Shown: positions 33,554 to 44,368 of the stretch, piece after piece
Numbering within the stretch: the first letter of the stretch is position 1
Layout of the letters: every line of letters begins with the position of its first letter
DNA from: Allobosea sp. WAO
GTDB taxonomy: Bacteria > Pseudomonadota > Alphaproteobacteria > Rhizobiales > Beijerinckiaceae
Direction of reading: 5' to 3'
DNA: 64,000 nt
Assembly (NCBI RefSeq): GCF_001509835.1
Contig: NZ_JXTJ01000003.1
Coordinates: 558,001 to 622,000 of the forward strand
Made by a program: the position numbers and the translations under genes
Notes under the pieces: generated by a model
The model's input: only the letters and a program-made list of their open reading frames with translations
Database searches by the model: none
Told to the model about the DNA's origin: nothing

Positions 33554-34630
33554 TTACGCCTGCACGCCGTCGACGTACCAGTCCATCTTCGAGAGCATCT
33601 CGTCCGAGGCGGTCTCTCCGGCCTTGAGACGCAGCGTGCCCTTCTGGTCCTTGAGCTCTCCGGTGAAGGGGTGGAGCGTGCCGGCAATGATGCCTTTCTG
33701 GACCTCGTCGGCGGCGGCGCGGGCTGCCGGCGTCATTGCGTCGTTATAGGGCGCGATCTTGACCATGCCTTCCTTGAGGCCGCCCCAGACGTCGCCGGTC
33801 TTCCAGCTGCCGTCCATCGCCTCCTTGACGCGCTTGATGTAGTAGCCCGACCAGTCGTCGACGATCGCGGTCAGGTGCGCCTTGGGCGCGAAGGCCTTCA
33901 TGTCGGAGGCCTGGCCGAAGGCGAAGACGCCGCGCTGCTCGGCCGCCTGCAGGGCGGCGGGGCTGTCGGTGTGCTGGGTGATGACGTCCGCGCCCTGGTC
34001 GATCAGCGCCTTGGCGGCGTCGGCTTCCTTGGCCGGGTCGTACCAGGTCGAGGCCCAGATCACCTTGGTCTTGAAGTTCGGGTTCACCTTCCGGGCGGCG
34101 AGATGGAAGGCGTTGATGCCCATAACCACCTCGGGAATCGGGAAGGAGGCGATGTAGCCGGCCTGGCCCGCCTTCGACATGTGGCCGGCGATGGTGCCGA
34201 TCACGGCGCGGCCCTCGTAGAAGCGGGCATTGTAGGTCGCGACGTTCTCGGCGCGCTGATAGCCGGTGGCGTGCTCGAAGAAGATCTTCGGGAACTGCTT
34301 GGCGACCTGGATGGTCGGGTTCATGAAGCCGAACGAGGTGGCGAAGACCAGCTTGTTGCCGGCCTGGGCGAGCTGGCGCAGTGCGCGCGTCGCATCCGGG
34401 CCTTCGGCGACGTTCTCGATGAAGCTCGTCTTGATCTTGGCGCCGTATTCCTTCTCGAGGGCGAGCCGGCCCTGGTCATGGGTCCAGCTCCAGCCATGGT
34501 CGCCGACCGGGCCGACATAGATGAAGCCGACGCCGAAAGGCTCCTGGGCGCTGGCGCCGCCGATGAGCGGCAGGGCCGAGGTCGCGGCCGCGCCGGCAAG
34601 AAGCGTCCTGCGGGTGATGATGGTCGACAT
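33554..34630 (-). CDS. BMP-family ABC transporter substrate-binding protein (purine/nucleoside type)
   Basis: This 358-residue binding protein of the Bmp/PnrA family carries a Tat-like export signal (TRRTLLAGAAATSALPLIGGASA). The body starts PFGVGFIYVGPVGDHGWSWTHDQG, typical of purine nucleoside or nucleobase binders, with SFGFMNP in the ligand region. It is the last gene of a run that begins with xdhA, so the ligand is most likely xanthine, hypoxanthine, guanine or a nucleoside. Placing the binding protein at the 3' end is unusual, since this component is normally needed in excess. Confidence 0.88.
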   Translation of the reverse strand: MSTIITRRTLLAGAAATSALPLIGGASAQEPFGVGFIYVGPVGDHGWSWTHDQGRLALEKEYGAKIKTSFIENVAEGPDATRALRQLAQAGNKLVFATSFGFMNPTIQVAKQFPKIFFEHATGYQRAENVATYNARFYEGRAVIGTIAGHMSKAGQAGYIASFPIPEVVMGINAFHLAARKVNPNFKTKVIWASTWYDPAKEADAAKALIDQGADVITQHTDSPAALQAAEQRGVFAFGQASDMKAFAPKAHLTAIVDDWSGYYIKRVKEAMDGSWKTGDVWGGLKEGMVKIAPYNDAMTPAARAAADEVQKGIIAGTLHPFTGELKDQKGTLRLKAGETASDEMLSKMDWYVDGVQA

Positions 34631-34660
34631 TGTCTGTGCTCCCCGTTGTCGGTTTCGGCG

Positions 34661-35584
34661 CTAGGGCGCCGGGAAAGGCTTGCCAAGGCAGGCGGGCGCG
34701 TTGCGGCCGCCGGTTCTCGTTCCTAGCGACATCATCGTCAGAACCACAATGGTCGCAAGGTAGGGTGTCATCGCCAGCACCTCCGGCGCGATCCAGCTGA
34801 TGCCGGCCGCCTTGGCCTGCAGCTCGAAGGTCGCGACCGCGCCGAAGAGATAGGCGCCGAGCAGCAGCCGGCCCGGCTTCCAGGCCGCGAAGACGACGAG
34901 GGCGAGTGCGATCCAGCCGCGCCCGGCGGTCAGCCGGTCGGCCCACATCGGCGTCAGCGCCAGCGAGAAATAGGCCCCGCCGAGCCCTGCGAGCGCGCCG
35001 CCGAAACCGGTCGCGGCAGCACGGATGGCCAGCACGCGATAGCCGATCGCATGGGCGGAATCGGCGTTCTCGCCGACGGCGCGCAGGATCAGGCCCATCC
35101 GGCTGCGGCGCAGGAAGAGGCTGACGGCGGCGACCAGCAGCAGCGAGAGATAAACCAGCGCGTCATGGCCGAAGACGAGGCGCAGCCAGGGATGCGCGGC
35201 GTAGTCGGCCGGGAAAAGCGGCCCGAGCCGCTGGATGGTGCGGCCGACATAGCCGGCGCCGAACAGCGAGGAGATGCCGATCCCGAAGATCGTCAAGGCC
35301 AGCCCCGTCGCGACCTGGTTGGAGCCGAGGCCGAGCGTCAGCAGGGCGAAGATCATCGCCGCCAGGAAGCCGGCGAACGCAGCAGCGACGACGCCCAGCG
35401 TGACGCTGCCGCTGCTATAGGCGACCGCAAAGCCCGTGACCGCGCCGCAGAGCATCATGCCCTCGACGCCGAGATTGAGCACGCCCGCCTTTTCGGTGAC
35501 GAGCTCGCCTAGGCCCGCCAGCAGGATCGGCGTTGCCGCTGCCGCCAGCGTCATGAAGATCGAGACGAGGATCACGCTCGTCAT
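34661..35584 (-). CDS. Nucleoside/purine ABC transporter permease 2
   Basis: This 307-residue permease of the BPD_transp_2 family has about eight to nine membrane segments, with the conserved stretches EKAGVLNLGVEGMMLCGAV and LRAVGENADSAHAIGY. It is the partner of the next gene and the double ATPase. The start at 35584 overlaps the stop of permease 1 (ATGA). Confidence 0.9.
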   Translation of the reverse strand: MTSVILVSIFMTLAAAATPILLAGLGELVTEKAGVLNLGVEGMMLCGAVTGFAVAYSSGSVTLGVVAAAFAGFLAAMIFALLTLGLGSNQVATGLALTIFGIGISSLFGAGYVGRTIQRLGPLFPADYAAHPWLRLVFGHDALVYLSLLLVAAVSLFLRRSRMGLILRAVGENADSAHAIGYRVLAIRAAATGFGGALAGLGGAYFSLALTPMWADRLTAGRGWIALALVVFAAWKPGRLLLGAYLFGAVATFELQAKAAGISWIAPEVLAMTPYLATIVVLTMMSLGTRTGGRNAPACLGKPFPAP

Positions 35585-36649
35585 GGCGCGACCTTCGCCG
35601 GATTGCGCCGGAAAGCGAGCCGCCAGCGCACCAGCACGTCGGTCGCGAGCAGGAAGAACAGCAGCATCGCCTGGAACATGCCGGTCGCCGCCTGCGGCAG
35701 CCTGACAGTGCTCTGCGCGATCTCGCCGCCGACATAGGTCACCGCCAGGACGAGCCCGCCGAAGACGATGCCGATGGGTGAAAGCCGCCCGAGAAAGGCG
35801 ACGATGATCGCGGTGAAGCCGTAGCCGACCGGGAATTGCGGGGTGAGCTGGCCGAAAGGACCCGCTGCCTCGAACAGCCCGGCCAAGCCCGCAAGCCCGC
35901 CGCTGGCGAGCAGGGCGACCCAGGTGACGCGGCCGGCGTCGAAGCCGCCATGCCGCGCGGCGGCCGGCGCGCGCCCGACCACCCGGATGGCGAAGCCGGA
36001 AACCGTCTTGCCCATCACGAACCAGGCGGCGAGTGCCAGCAGCAGCGCCACGGGAATCCCGAGATGGACCAGCGAGCCCTCCGCCATGGCGGGCAGGACC
36101 TGGTCTGCGCTGAACATCTTGGTCTGCGGGAAGTTGAAGCCGCCCGGGTCCTTCCACGGCCCGCGTACGAGGTAATACAGGAACTGGACGGCGACATAGC
36201 TCAGCATCAGGCTGGTCAGGATCTCGCTGACCTGCAGGCGGACCTTCAGGAAGGCGGGGATCGCAGCCCAGGCGGCGCCGCCGAGAATGCCGGCGAGAGC
36301 CATGGCGGGCAGGATCCACCAGCCGGTCATGTCATGGGTGAGCAGCGCGACGCCGGTGCCGGCGATGGCGCCCATGACATATTGCCCCTCGGCGCCGATG
36401 TTCCAGACATTGGCCCGGAAGCCGATGGCGAGGCCGAGTGCGATCATCACCAGCGGCGCCGCCTTGACGCCGAGATCGGCCCAGCGCTGCGGCTCGACCA
36501 GCGGCGTGACGAAGATCGCCTGCACCGCGTGAAAGCCGTCATAGCCGATCGCGGTGAAGACCAGCATGCCGGTCAGCATGGTCAGGGCGATGGCGATCAG
36601 CGGGCTCAGATAGAGCATTGCCCGGCTTGGTTCGCTGCGGCGGCGCCAT

Positions 36650-36663
<14 letters not shown>
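35581..36663 (-). CDS. Nucleoside/purine ABC transporter permease 1
   Basis: This 360-residue permease has a long first segment (LYLSPLIAIALTMLTGMLVF), IGFRANVWNIGAEGQYVMGAI (the family's NIGAEGQ motif) and a C-terminal membrane bundle. NIGAEGQ permeases pair with NLGVEGM permeases, as here. Starts at 36663 or 36657 overlap the ATPase gene by 14 or 8 bases. Confidence 0.9.
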
Positions 36664-38192
<1,529 letters not shown>

Positions 38193-38209
<17 letters not shown>

Positions 38210-39059
38210 GGGCGGCTCGGCCTTTCTCTGGCACGGTGGCGTCCTTCCCCGCGAAGGCCGCCTTCTCGCCAAGCAACCAACGTACCAGCTCGGCCGCCGT
38301 CAAGGCCGCGATGACCTCGGGACGCTTGTCATGCACATCCGATCCACCGATCGGGCAGGTCAGGCGCGTCAATGCCGTGCTTCCTGGGTGTCGGCGGCGG
38401 AAGCTCGCCTCGAAGCGCGCCCGTTTCGTGCCTGAGCCGATCATACCGACATAGGCCGCGTCGCCGCGCAGAAGCGCCGCCTCGGTCAGCCGGTAATCGA
38501 GCGCATGGCTGTGGGTCAAGACGATGAACGCAGCGCCTGAGGGCGCCGTGGCGAGCGCCTGCTCGGGATCGTCGAGATGGAGGCAGGAAATGGCCTCGGG
38601 CAGGTCCGCGAACTGGCCGGGTCGGTCGTCGATCAGCGTCACTGCCAAAGGCAATAGGGAAAGGCAGTGCGCGAGCGCCCGGCCGGTATGCCCCGCGCCG
38701 AAGATCAGCACCTGCGGCCGGCCGGCGGCCGCCTTCGCTTCATTGTCGCGCAGGGCGGTGAGGTCGACAGCGATGGCGCGTACCAGCGAGACCTGCACCC
38801 GGCCGCCGCAGCATTGGCCCATTTGCGGGCCGAGCGGCAGGTCGACCCGGCGCCGATCCTCGCCGGTCGCCAGCATCTCGCGGGCGAGATCGAGGCAATG
38901 GAATTCGAGCTGTCCGCCGCCGATCGTGCCGGCGCTGTCATGGCGCGAGACGATCATCGTCGCGCCGGCCTCGCGCGGCGTCGAGCCCTGCACGCGTTCG
39001 ATGCGGACGATGATCGCGCCCTCAGCGAGATGCCTGTCGAGAAAATCGGAGAGCGTCAT
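38193..39059 (-). CDS. xdhC: Xanthine dehydrogenase accessory protein XdhC
   Basis: This 288-residue protein, in the related enzymes, sulfurates and inserts the molybdenum cofactor into xanthine dehydrogenase. Visible are the XdhC N-terminal part (RVQGSTPREAGATMIV), the MGQCCGGRV cysteine motif and a Rossmann-like C-terminal half (VLIFGAGHTGRALAHCL). It overlaps xdhB by 4 bases upstream and the transporter ATPase downstream. Confidence 0.93.
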
Positions 39060-41413
39060 GACGCGTCCTCCGCGCCTGCAGCCAGCACCCGGACCCGCTC
39101 GACCGCGTCGAATACACGCTCGGGTGTCGCCGGCGCGTCGAGCTTCGGACAGAAGCGATGCTCGCCGACGCTGGCGACCGCATCCGACAGCGCGTGCAGC
39201 ACGCTTATCGCCAGCATCAACGGCGGCTCGCCGACCGCCTTGGAGCGATGGATCGTGTGTTCGCGGTTCGGGGCATTCTCAAGCAATGCGACATTGAAGA
39301 CGCGCGGCCGGTCGGAGGCGACGGGGACCTTGTAGGTCGAGGGTGCGTGCGTCATGAGACGCCCCTTCTCGTCCCAGACCAGTTCCTCGGCGGTCAGCCA
39401 GCCCATGCCCTGGACGAAGCCGCCCTCAATCTGTCCCTTGTCGATCGCCGGGTTCAGCGAGTTGCCGCAATCGTGGAGGATGTCGACCCGTTCGACCTTG
39501 TACTCGCCGGTCAGCGTGTCGATCGCGACCTCGGCTGCCGCCGCGCCATAAGCGAAGTAATAGAAGGGATGGCCGCGCCCGGCCTTGCGGTCCCAGTGGA
39601 TTTTCGGCGTCGCATAGAAGCCTGTGGCCGAGAGCTGGACGCGGGCCATGTAGGCCGCCTTGACCAGCTCGACGAAGGCGATCTCGCGCGCCCCGATCCT
39701 GACCCGCCCCGGCAGGAAGGCGATCGCTTCCGGTGCCTCCTGCCAGCGCTCTGCTGCGAAAGCCACGAGCCGCTGCTTGATCGTCTCGCAGGCGTCGAGC
39801 GCCGCCATGCCGTTGAGGTCGGAGCCCGAGGAGGCGGCGGTCGCCGAGGTGTTCGGCACCTTGCCGGTGGTCGTCGCGGTGATCCTGATCCTGTCGAGGC
39901 CGATGCCGAAGGCCTGGGCCACGACCTGCGCCACCTTCTGGTAGAGCCCCTGGCCCATTTCGGTGCCGCCATGGTTCAGCGAGACGGTGCCGTCTGTGTA
40001 GACATGCACCAGCGCGCCGGCCTGATTGTACCAGGTCGCGGTGAAGGAGATGCCGAATTTCACCGGCATCAGCGCTATGCCGCGCTTGATGACGGGGCTT
40101 TCCCGGTTGAAGTCGCGTATCGCCTGCTGCCGTTCGCGGTAGTGGCAGTCGCGTTCCAGCTCGTCGATCACCTCGCCGGCGATCATGTCCTCGACCTGCT
40201 GGTGATAGGGCGTCGTCAGCCGGCCCTCGCCGCCATAGAGATTGCGCTTGCGCACGTCGAGCGGGTCGAGCCCGGTCGCGTAGGCGACCTCCTCAATGAA
40301 GCGCTCGGCCCCGACCATGCCCTGCGGCCCGCCGAAGCCGCGAAAGGCGGTGTTCGAGACGGTGTGCGTGCGCAATGGTTCGGAGCGGGCCCGTACCGCC
40401 GGGTAGAAATAGCAGTTGTCCATGTGGAAGAGCGCGCGGTCAGTGACCGGGCCGGAGAGGTCGGCATTCCAGCCGCAGCGCGCCGCATAGGTCGCATCGA
40501 CCGCGTAGATGTGGCCGTCATCGTCGAAGCCGATCTCGTAGTCGACGACGAAGTCGTGGCGCTTGCCGGTGATCACCATGTCGTCATCGCGGTCGGGCCT
40601 GAGCTTCACCGGCCGCTTCAGCTTGCGGGCGGCGAGCGCGGCGACGCAGGCGAAGAGATTGGCCTGCGTCTCCTTGCCGCCGAAGCCGCCGCCCATGCGC
40701 CTGACCTCGATCGTCACCGCATGGGCGCCGATGCCGAGCACGGACGCGACCATGTGCTGGACTTCGCTCGGATGCTGGGTCGAGGAGTGCACCAGCATGT
40801 CGCCATCCTCGCCGGGTATGGCGAGGGCGATCTGGCTCTCGAGATAGAAGTGGTCCTGTCCGCCGATCGCCATCGCGCCTTTGAGCCGGCGCGGGCTCGC
40901 CGTGAGCGCGGCCGCGACATCGCCGCGTTCGAGCTTCAGCGGCTCGGTGACGAGCTCACCGCCCGCGGCTCGGGCCGCTGCGATATCGAGCAGGGGCGCG
41001 GCTTCCTCGTATTCCGCCTTCGCGAGCGTCGCCGCCTGGCGAGCCTGCTCGCGCGTGTCGGCGATGACCGCAAAGAGCGGCTGGCCGTGATGCAGGATCG
41101 CCTCGGTCGCGAAGACCGGCTCGTCATGCTTGTGCGTCGAGGAGATGTCGTTCTCGCCGAGGATGTCGGCGGCGGTCAGGATCGCGAGCACGCCCGGTGC
41201 GGCTTCGACCGCCGACAGATCGAGCGACAGCAACCGGCCATGGGCGATGCTGGAGAGGCCGAGGCAGGCATGGGCGGTGCCCGCCGGCTCCAGGATGTCG
41301 TCGACATAGACGGCTTCTCCGGCGACATGCTTGGCGGCGGAGTCGTGTTTCAGCGCGGCGCCGACCGGGCCGCTCTCGGCGATGATGTCGAGGCGCTTGC
41401 GTGCGTCAGCCAT
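39056..41413 (-). CDS. xdhB: Xanthine dehydrogenase molybdopterin-binding subunit XdhB
   Basis: This 785-residue large subunit oxidises hypoxanthine and xanthine to urate. The molybdopterin-binding signatures are seen as GGQDHFYLESQ, MGGGFGGKE, FRGFGGPQGM and HGGTEMGQG. The catalytic glutamate of the xanthine oxidase family lies in KAVGEPPLM near the C-terminus. The ATG at 41413 lies inside the end of xdhA (8-base overlap). The length is normal for the two-subunit bacterial enzyme. Confidence 0.95.
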   Translation of the reverse strand: MADARKRLDIIAESGPVGAALKHDSAAKHVAGEAVYVDDILEPAGTAHACLGLSSIAHGRLLSLDLSAVEAAPGVLAILTAADILGENDISSTHKHDEPVFATEAILHHGQPLFAVIADTREQARQAATLAKAEYEEAAPLLDIAAARAAGGELVTEPLKLERGDVAAALTASPRRLKGAMAIGGQDHFYLESQIALAIPGEDGDMLVHSSTQHPSEVQHMVASVLGIGAHAVTIEVRRMGGGFGGKETQANLFACVAALAARKLKRPVKLRPDRDDDMVITGKRHDFVVDYEIGFDDDGHIYAVDATYAARCGWNADLSGPVTDRALFHMDNCYFYPAVRARSEPLRTHTVSNTAFRGFGGPQGMVGAERFIEEVAYATGLDPLDVRKRNLYGGEGRLTTPYHQQVEDMIAGEVIDELERDCHYRERQQAIRDFNRESPVIKRGIALMPVKFGISFTATWYNQAGALVHVYTDGTVSLNHGGTEMGQGLYQKVAQVVAQAFGIGLDRIRITATTTGKVPNTSATAASSGSDLNGMAALDACETIKQRLVAFAAERWQEAPEAIAFLPGRVRIGAREIAFVELVKAAYMARVQLSATGFYATPKIHWDRKAGRGHPFYYFAYGAAAAEVAIDTLTGEYKVERVDILHDCGNSLNPAIDKGQIEGGFVQGMGWLTAEELVWDEKGRLMTHAPSTYKVPVASDRPRVFNVALLENAPNREHTIHRSKAVGEPPLMLAISVLHALSDAVASVGEHRFCPKLDAPATPERVFDAVERVRVLAAGAEDAS

Positions 41414-42881
41414 GGGCGGCCTCCGCCAGCAGGCCGGCGACGCGGATCGGCGTCGTTGGCCCATGGCTTTCGAGCAGGAAGCGCGTGAGCAGGTTGCCGG
41501 CGACCTTGAGCCGGTAGCCGGCCGAGGCGCGCATGTCGGTGAGCGGCGTAAAATCTTGCGCCAGGGCCGACTTGGCGGCCGCGACGGCCTCGGCATTCCA
41601 GAGGCGGCCGAGCAGGGCAGCCTCCGCCGCCTGCGCCCTCTTGGGGATGCCGGCCATGCCGCCGAAGGCGAGACGGGCCTCGGCAATGCGGCCGTCGGTG
41701 TCACGGCGCAGGAAGAAGGCGCCGCACAAGGCCGATATGTCCTCGTCGAAGCGCTTCGAGATCTTCGAGACGTGGAACAGCGCATCGGCCGGCAGTTCCG
41801 GCACCAGCACGGCTTCGACGAACTCCCCCACGCGCCGGTCCTGCTTGCGGTAGTCGAGGAAGAAGCCTTCGAGCGGAATCTCGCGGCGCACGTTGCCCCG
41901 GCGCAGTACCAGTGTCGCGCCGAGCGCGATCAGGGCGGGCGGCAGGTCGCCGATCGGCGAGCCATTGGCGATGTTGCCGCCGATCGTCCCGGCATTACGA
42001 ACCTGTTCGCCGCCGAAACGGCGCATCATCTCGTCGAGCTGCGGAGAGAGCCGAGCTAGTGCCTTTCGAACCTCGATATGGTTCGCCATCGCGCCGAAAC
42101 GCAGCTGGTCGCCCTCGTCCGCTATGGCGCGCAGCTCCTCGATCCGGCCGAGATGGATCACAGGATCGAGCCGGCGCATGCCCTTGGTCACCCACAAGCC
42201 CACATCGGTAGCGCCGGCGACCAGCGTCGCCTGCGGGTGGGCGGCGAGGAGTTCCGCGAGGGCTTTCGTAGTTGCAGGTGCGAAATAGCGCCGCTCGCCA
42301 TCGCTGACCGCGACGGTCTGCATGTCCCGCAGTTCTGCGAGGCGGGCAGCGACCTCGCCTTGTGCTTGGGCGAAATAGTCCTGCGAACGATCGACCGCAG
42401 CCGAGCGCAGCCCGGCCGCGATGATCGGCTCATAGCCGGTGCAGCGGCAGAGATTGCCGGCGAGCGCGTCCTCGATGCGCGCGACGGAGGGGGCCGCCTC
42501 GTTCAGCCAGAGCGCGAACAGCGACATCACGATGCCCGGCGTGCAGAAGCCGCATTGCGAGCCATGGCAGTCGACCATCGCCTGCTGCACGGGGTGGAGC
42601 GCGCCGTCGGCGCCTTTCAGGTGCTCCACCGTCAGGAGCTGGCAGCCGTCCAGCGTCGGCAGGAAGCGGATGCAGGCGTTGATCGCCTCGTAGCGCAGAT
42701 GCCCGCCGTCGAGCCGGCCGATGACGACGGTGCAGGCGCCGCAATCGCCCTCGGCGCAGCCTTCCTTGCTGCCGGTGCGGCGCCGGTCGAGCCGCAGCCA
42801 GTCCAGCACCGTCCGGGTCGGATCGCAGCTCGCGATCTCGACCAGCTCATCGCCGAGCAGGAAGCGGACGGTCTCACGCAT
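41406..42881 (-). CDS. xdhA: Xanthine dehydrogenase FeS/FAD subunit XdhA
   Basis: This 491-residue small subunit has two N-terminal [2Fe-2S] clusters (first: GCAEGDCGACTVV; second: QCGFCTPG and LCRCTGY) and a C-terminal FAD domain (VAGATDVGLWV; RNAGTIGGNIANGSPIGD). It passes electrons from the molybdenum centre to NAD+. It is the first gene of an operon continuing through xdhB, xdhC and the purine importer. A perfect inverted repeat lies 25-53 bases upstream, shared with divergent guaD. Confidence 0.95.
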   Translation of the reverse strand: MRETVRFLLGDELVEIASCDPTRTVLDWLRLDRRRTGSKEGCAEGDCGACTVVIGRLDGGHLRYEAINACIRFLPTLDGCQLLTVEHLKGADGALHPVQQAMVDCHGSQCGFCTPGIVMSLFALWLNEAAPSVARIEDALAGNLCRCTGYEPIIAAGLRSAAVDRSQDYFAQAQGEVAARLAELRDMQTVAVSDGERRYFAPATTKALAELLAAHPQATLVAGATDVGLWVTKGMRRLDPVIHLGRIEELRAIADEGDQLRFGAMANHIEVRKALARLSPQLDEMMRRFGGEQVRNAGTIGGNIANGSPIGDLPPALIALGATLVLRRGNVRREIPLEGFFLDYRKQDRRVGEFVEAVLVPELPADALFHVSKISKRFDEDISALCGAFFLRRDTDGRIAEARLAFGGMAGIPKRAQAAEAALLGRLWNAEAVAAAKSALAQDFTPLTDMRASAGYRLKVAGNLLTRFLLESHGPTTPIRVAGLLAEAAHG

Positions 42882-42905
42882 GGCAGCTCCGTCGAGAGCA
42901 AATCG

Positions 42906-42934
42906 CGAACATGCACTGAGATTAGGCATGTTCG
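42906..42934. promoter_or_regulatory. Candidate operator between xdhA and guaD
   Basis: CGAACATGC at 42906-42914 and GCATGTTCG at 42926-42934 form a perfect 9-bp inverted repeat with an 11-base spacer, in the 107-base divergent promoter region. It is the obvious site for a shared purine-responsive regulator of both transcripts. The regulator gene is not in the window. Confidence 0.65.
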
Positions 42935-42988
42935 TCGCTTGGCCGGAAGCTTTGATTTGGTGCAGATAAGATAGGTATCGGCGCCGGA

Positions 42989-44314
42989 GTGTGCAGGTTG
43001 AGCAGGCAGGATGCGGTGCGTGCCCTAAGGGGCCGGCTTCTCTGGTTCGTCGGCGATCCGTATGGCGTTGGCGCCGCTGCGCATCGCTATGTCGAGGACG
43101 GGCTGCTGGTGATTGCGGACGGGCTGATCCGGGCCGCCGGGGAGGCGCGGGCGCTGCTGCCGGCACTGCCCGCCGAGGTCGAGATCATCGATCATCGCCC
43201 GCATCTGATCATGCCGGGTTTCATTGACGCCCATATCCACATGCCGCAGACGCAGGTGATCGCCTCCTATGGGGCGCAATTGATGGAGTGGCTGAACAAG
43301 TACACCTTCGTCGAGGAGCAGAAGCTGGCGCAGCAGGGCCATGCCGAAAAGCTCTCGCGCTTCCTGCTCGACGAGCTCCTGGCGAGCGGCACGACGACTG
43401 CGGCGGTGTATTGCTCCGTGCACGAAAAATCGGCGGAGGCCTTCTTCGCCGAATCGCATCGCCGCAACACAAGGATGATCGCCGGCAAGGTGATGATGGA
43501 CCGCAACGCGCCGGCGGCGCTGACCGACACGGCCGAAAGCGGCTATGCCGAGAGCAAGGCGCTGATCGGCCGCTGGCACGGCAAGGGCCGCCAGCTCTAC
43601 GCGATCACGCCGCGTTTTGCGGTGACCTCCTCGCCCGAGCAGATGGCGGCCTCGCAGCGGCTCGTCGCGGAGCATCCGGGCTGCTTCGTCCAGACCCATA
43701 TCAACGAGAACCGGGCCGAGATCGCCTTGGCGCGCGAGCTCTATCCCATGGCGGCCGACTACGCCGGCATCTACGAGGATTACGGCCTGCTGGGTCCTAA
43801 GAGCCTGCTCGGCCACTGCATCCATATGACCAAGCGCGAATGGCGCGCCTTCGCCGAGCACGGCGCGGTCGCGGTCTTCTGCCCGACCTCGAACCTCTTT
43901 CTCGGCTCCGGCCTGTTCGACTGGGACCGCGCCCGGCGCGAGGGCGTCAAGGTTGCGCTCGCCACCGATATCGGCGGCGGCACCTCCTATTCGATGCTGC
44001 GCACCATGGCCGAGGCCTACAAGATCCTGCAATTGCAGGGGCAGTCGCTCTCGGCCTTCGAGGCGCTGCACGCGATCACGCTGGGCAACGCGGTCGCGCT
44101 CGGCCTTGATCACCTGATCGGTTCGTTCGAGCCCGGCCGCGAAGCCGATATCGTGGTGCTCGATCCCGCCGCGACGCGGGCGATGGCGCACCGGCTCGAG
44201 ACGGCGCGCGATCTTGCGGAGGAGCTCTTCGTGCTAGTCACCCTCGGCGACGAGCGCAATGTGGTCGCGACCTATGTGATGGGTGAGCTTGCATTCAGAT
44301 GTTCAACGAATTGA
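42989..44314 (+). CDS. guaD: Guanine deaminase
   Basis: This 441-residue amidohydrolase converts guanine to xanthine, feeding xanthine dehydrogenase. The zinc-site motifs are in order: FIDAHIHMPQ, THINEN, LGHCIHM and ATDIGGGTSYSML. Length and motif order match bacterial GuaD. The start is uncertain: GTG at 42989 is used, and a TTG at 42998 is also possible. Its stop codon lies inside the first of two tandem palindromes that precede the next gene. Confidence 0.93.
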   Translation: MCRLSRQDAVRALRGRLLWFVGDPYGVGAAAHRYVEDGLLVIADGLIRAAGEARALLPALPAEVEIIDHRPHLIMPGFIDAHIHMPQTQVIASYGAQLMEWLNKYTFVEEQKLAQQGHAEKLSRFLLDELLASGTTTAAVYCSVHEKSAEAFFAESHRRNTRMIAGKVMMDRNAPAALTDTAESGYAESKALIGRWHGKGRQLYAITPRFAVTSSPEQMAASQRLVAEHPGCFVQTHINENRAEIALARELYPMAADYAGIYEDYGLLGPKSLLGHCIHMTKREWRAFAEHGAVAVFCPTSNLFLGSGLFDWDRARREGVKVALATDIGGGTSYSMLRTMAEAYKILQLQGQSLSAFEALHAITLGNAVALGLDHLIGSFEPGREADIVVLDPAATRAMAHRLETARDLAEELFVLVTLGDERNVVATYVMGELAFRCSTN

Positions 44315-44364
44315 AGAATTGTTGAACACCGGTTAATGTTCAACGGAATTGGAATTTGTTGAAT
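44301..44364 (+). promoter_or_regulatory. Two tandem 27-bp palindromes before the nucleotidyltransferase-fold gene
   Basis: Copy 1 (44301-44327) begins GTTCAACGAATT and ends AATTGTTGAAC; copy 2 (44338-44364) begins GTTCAACGGAATT and ends TTTGTTGAAT. They are separated by ACCGGTTAAT. Centre-to-centre distance is 37 bp. Copy 1 spans the guaD stop and copy 2 ends 4 bases before the next start codon, where a ribosome site would be expected. This fits a strong autoregulatory operator. Confidence 0.7.
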
Positions 44365-44368
44365 ACGA

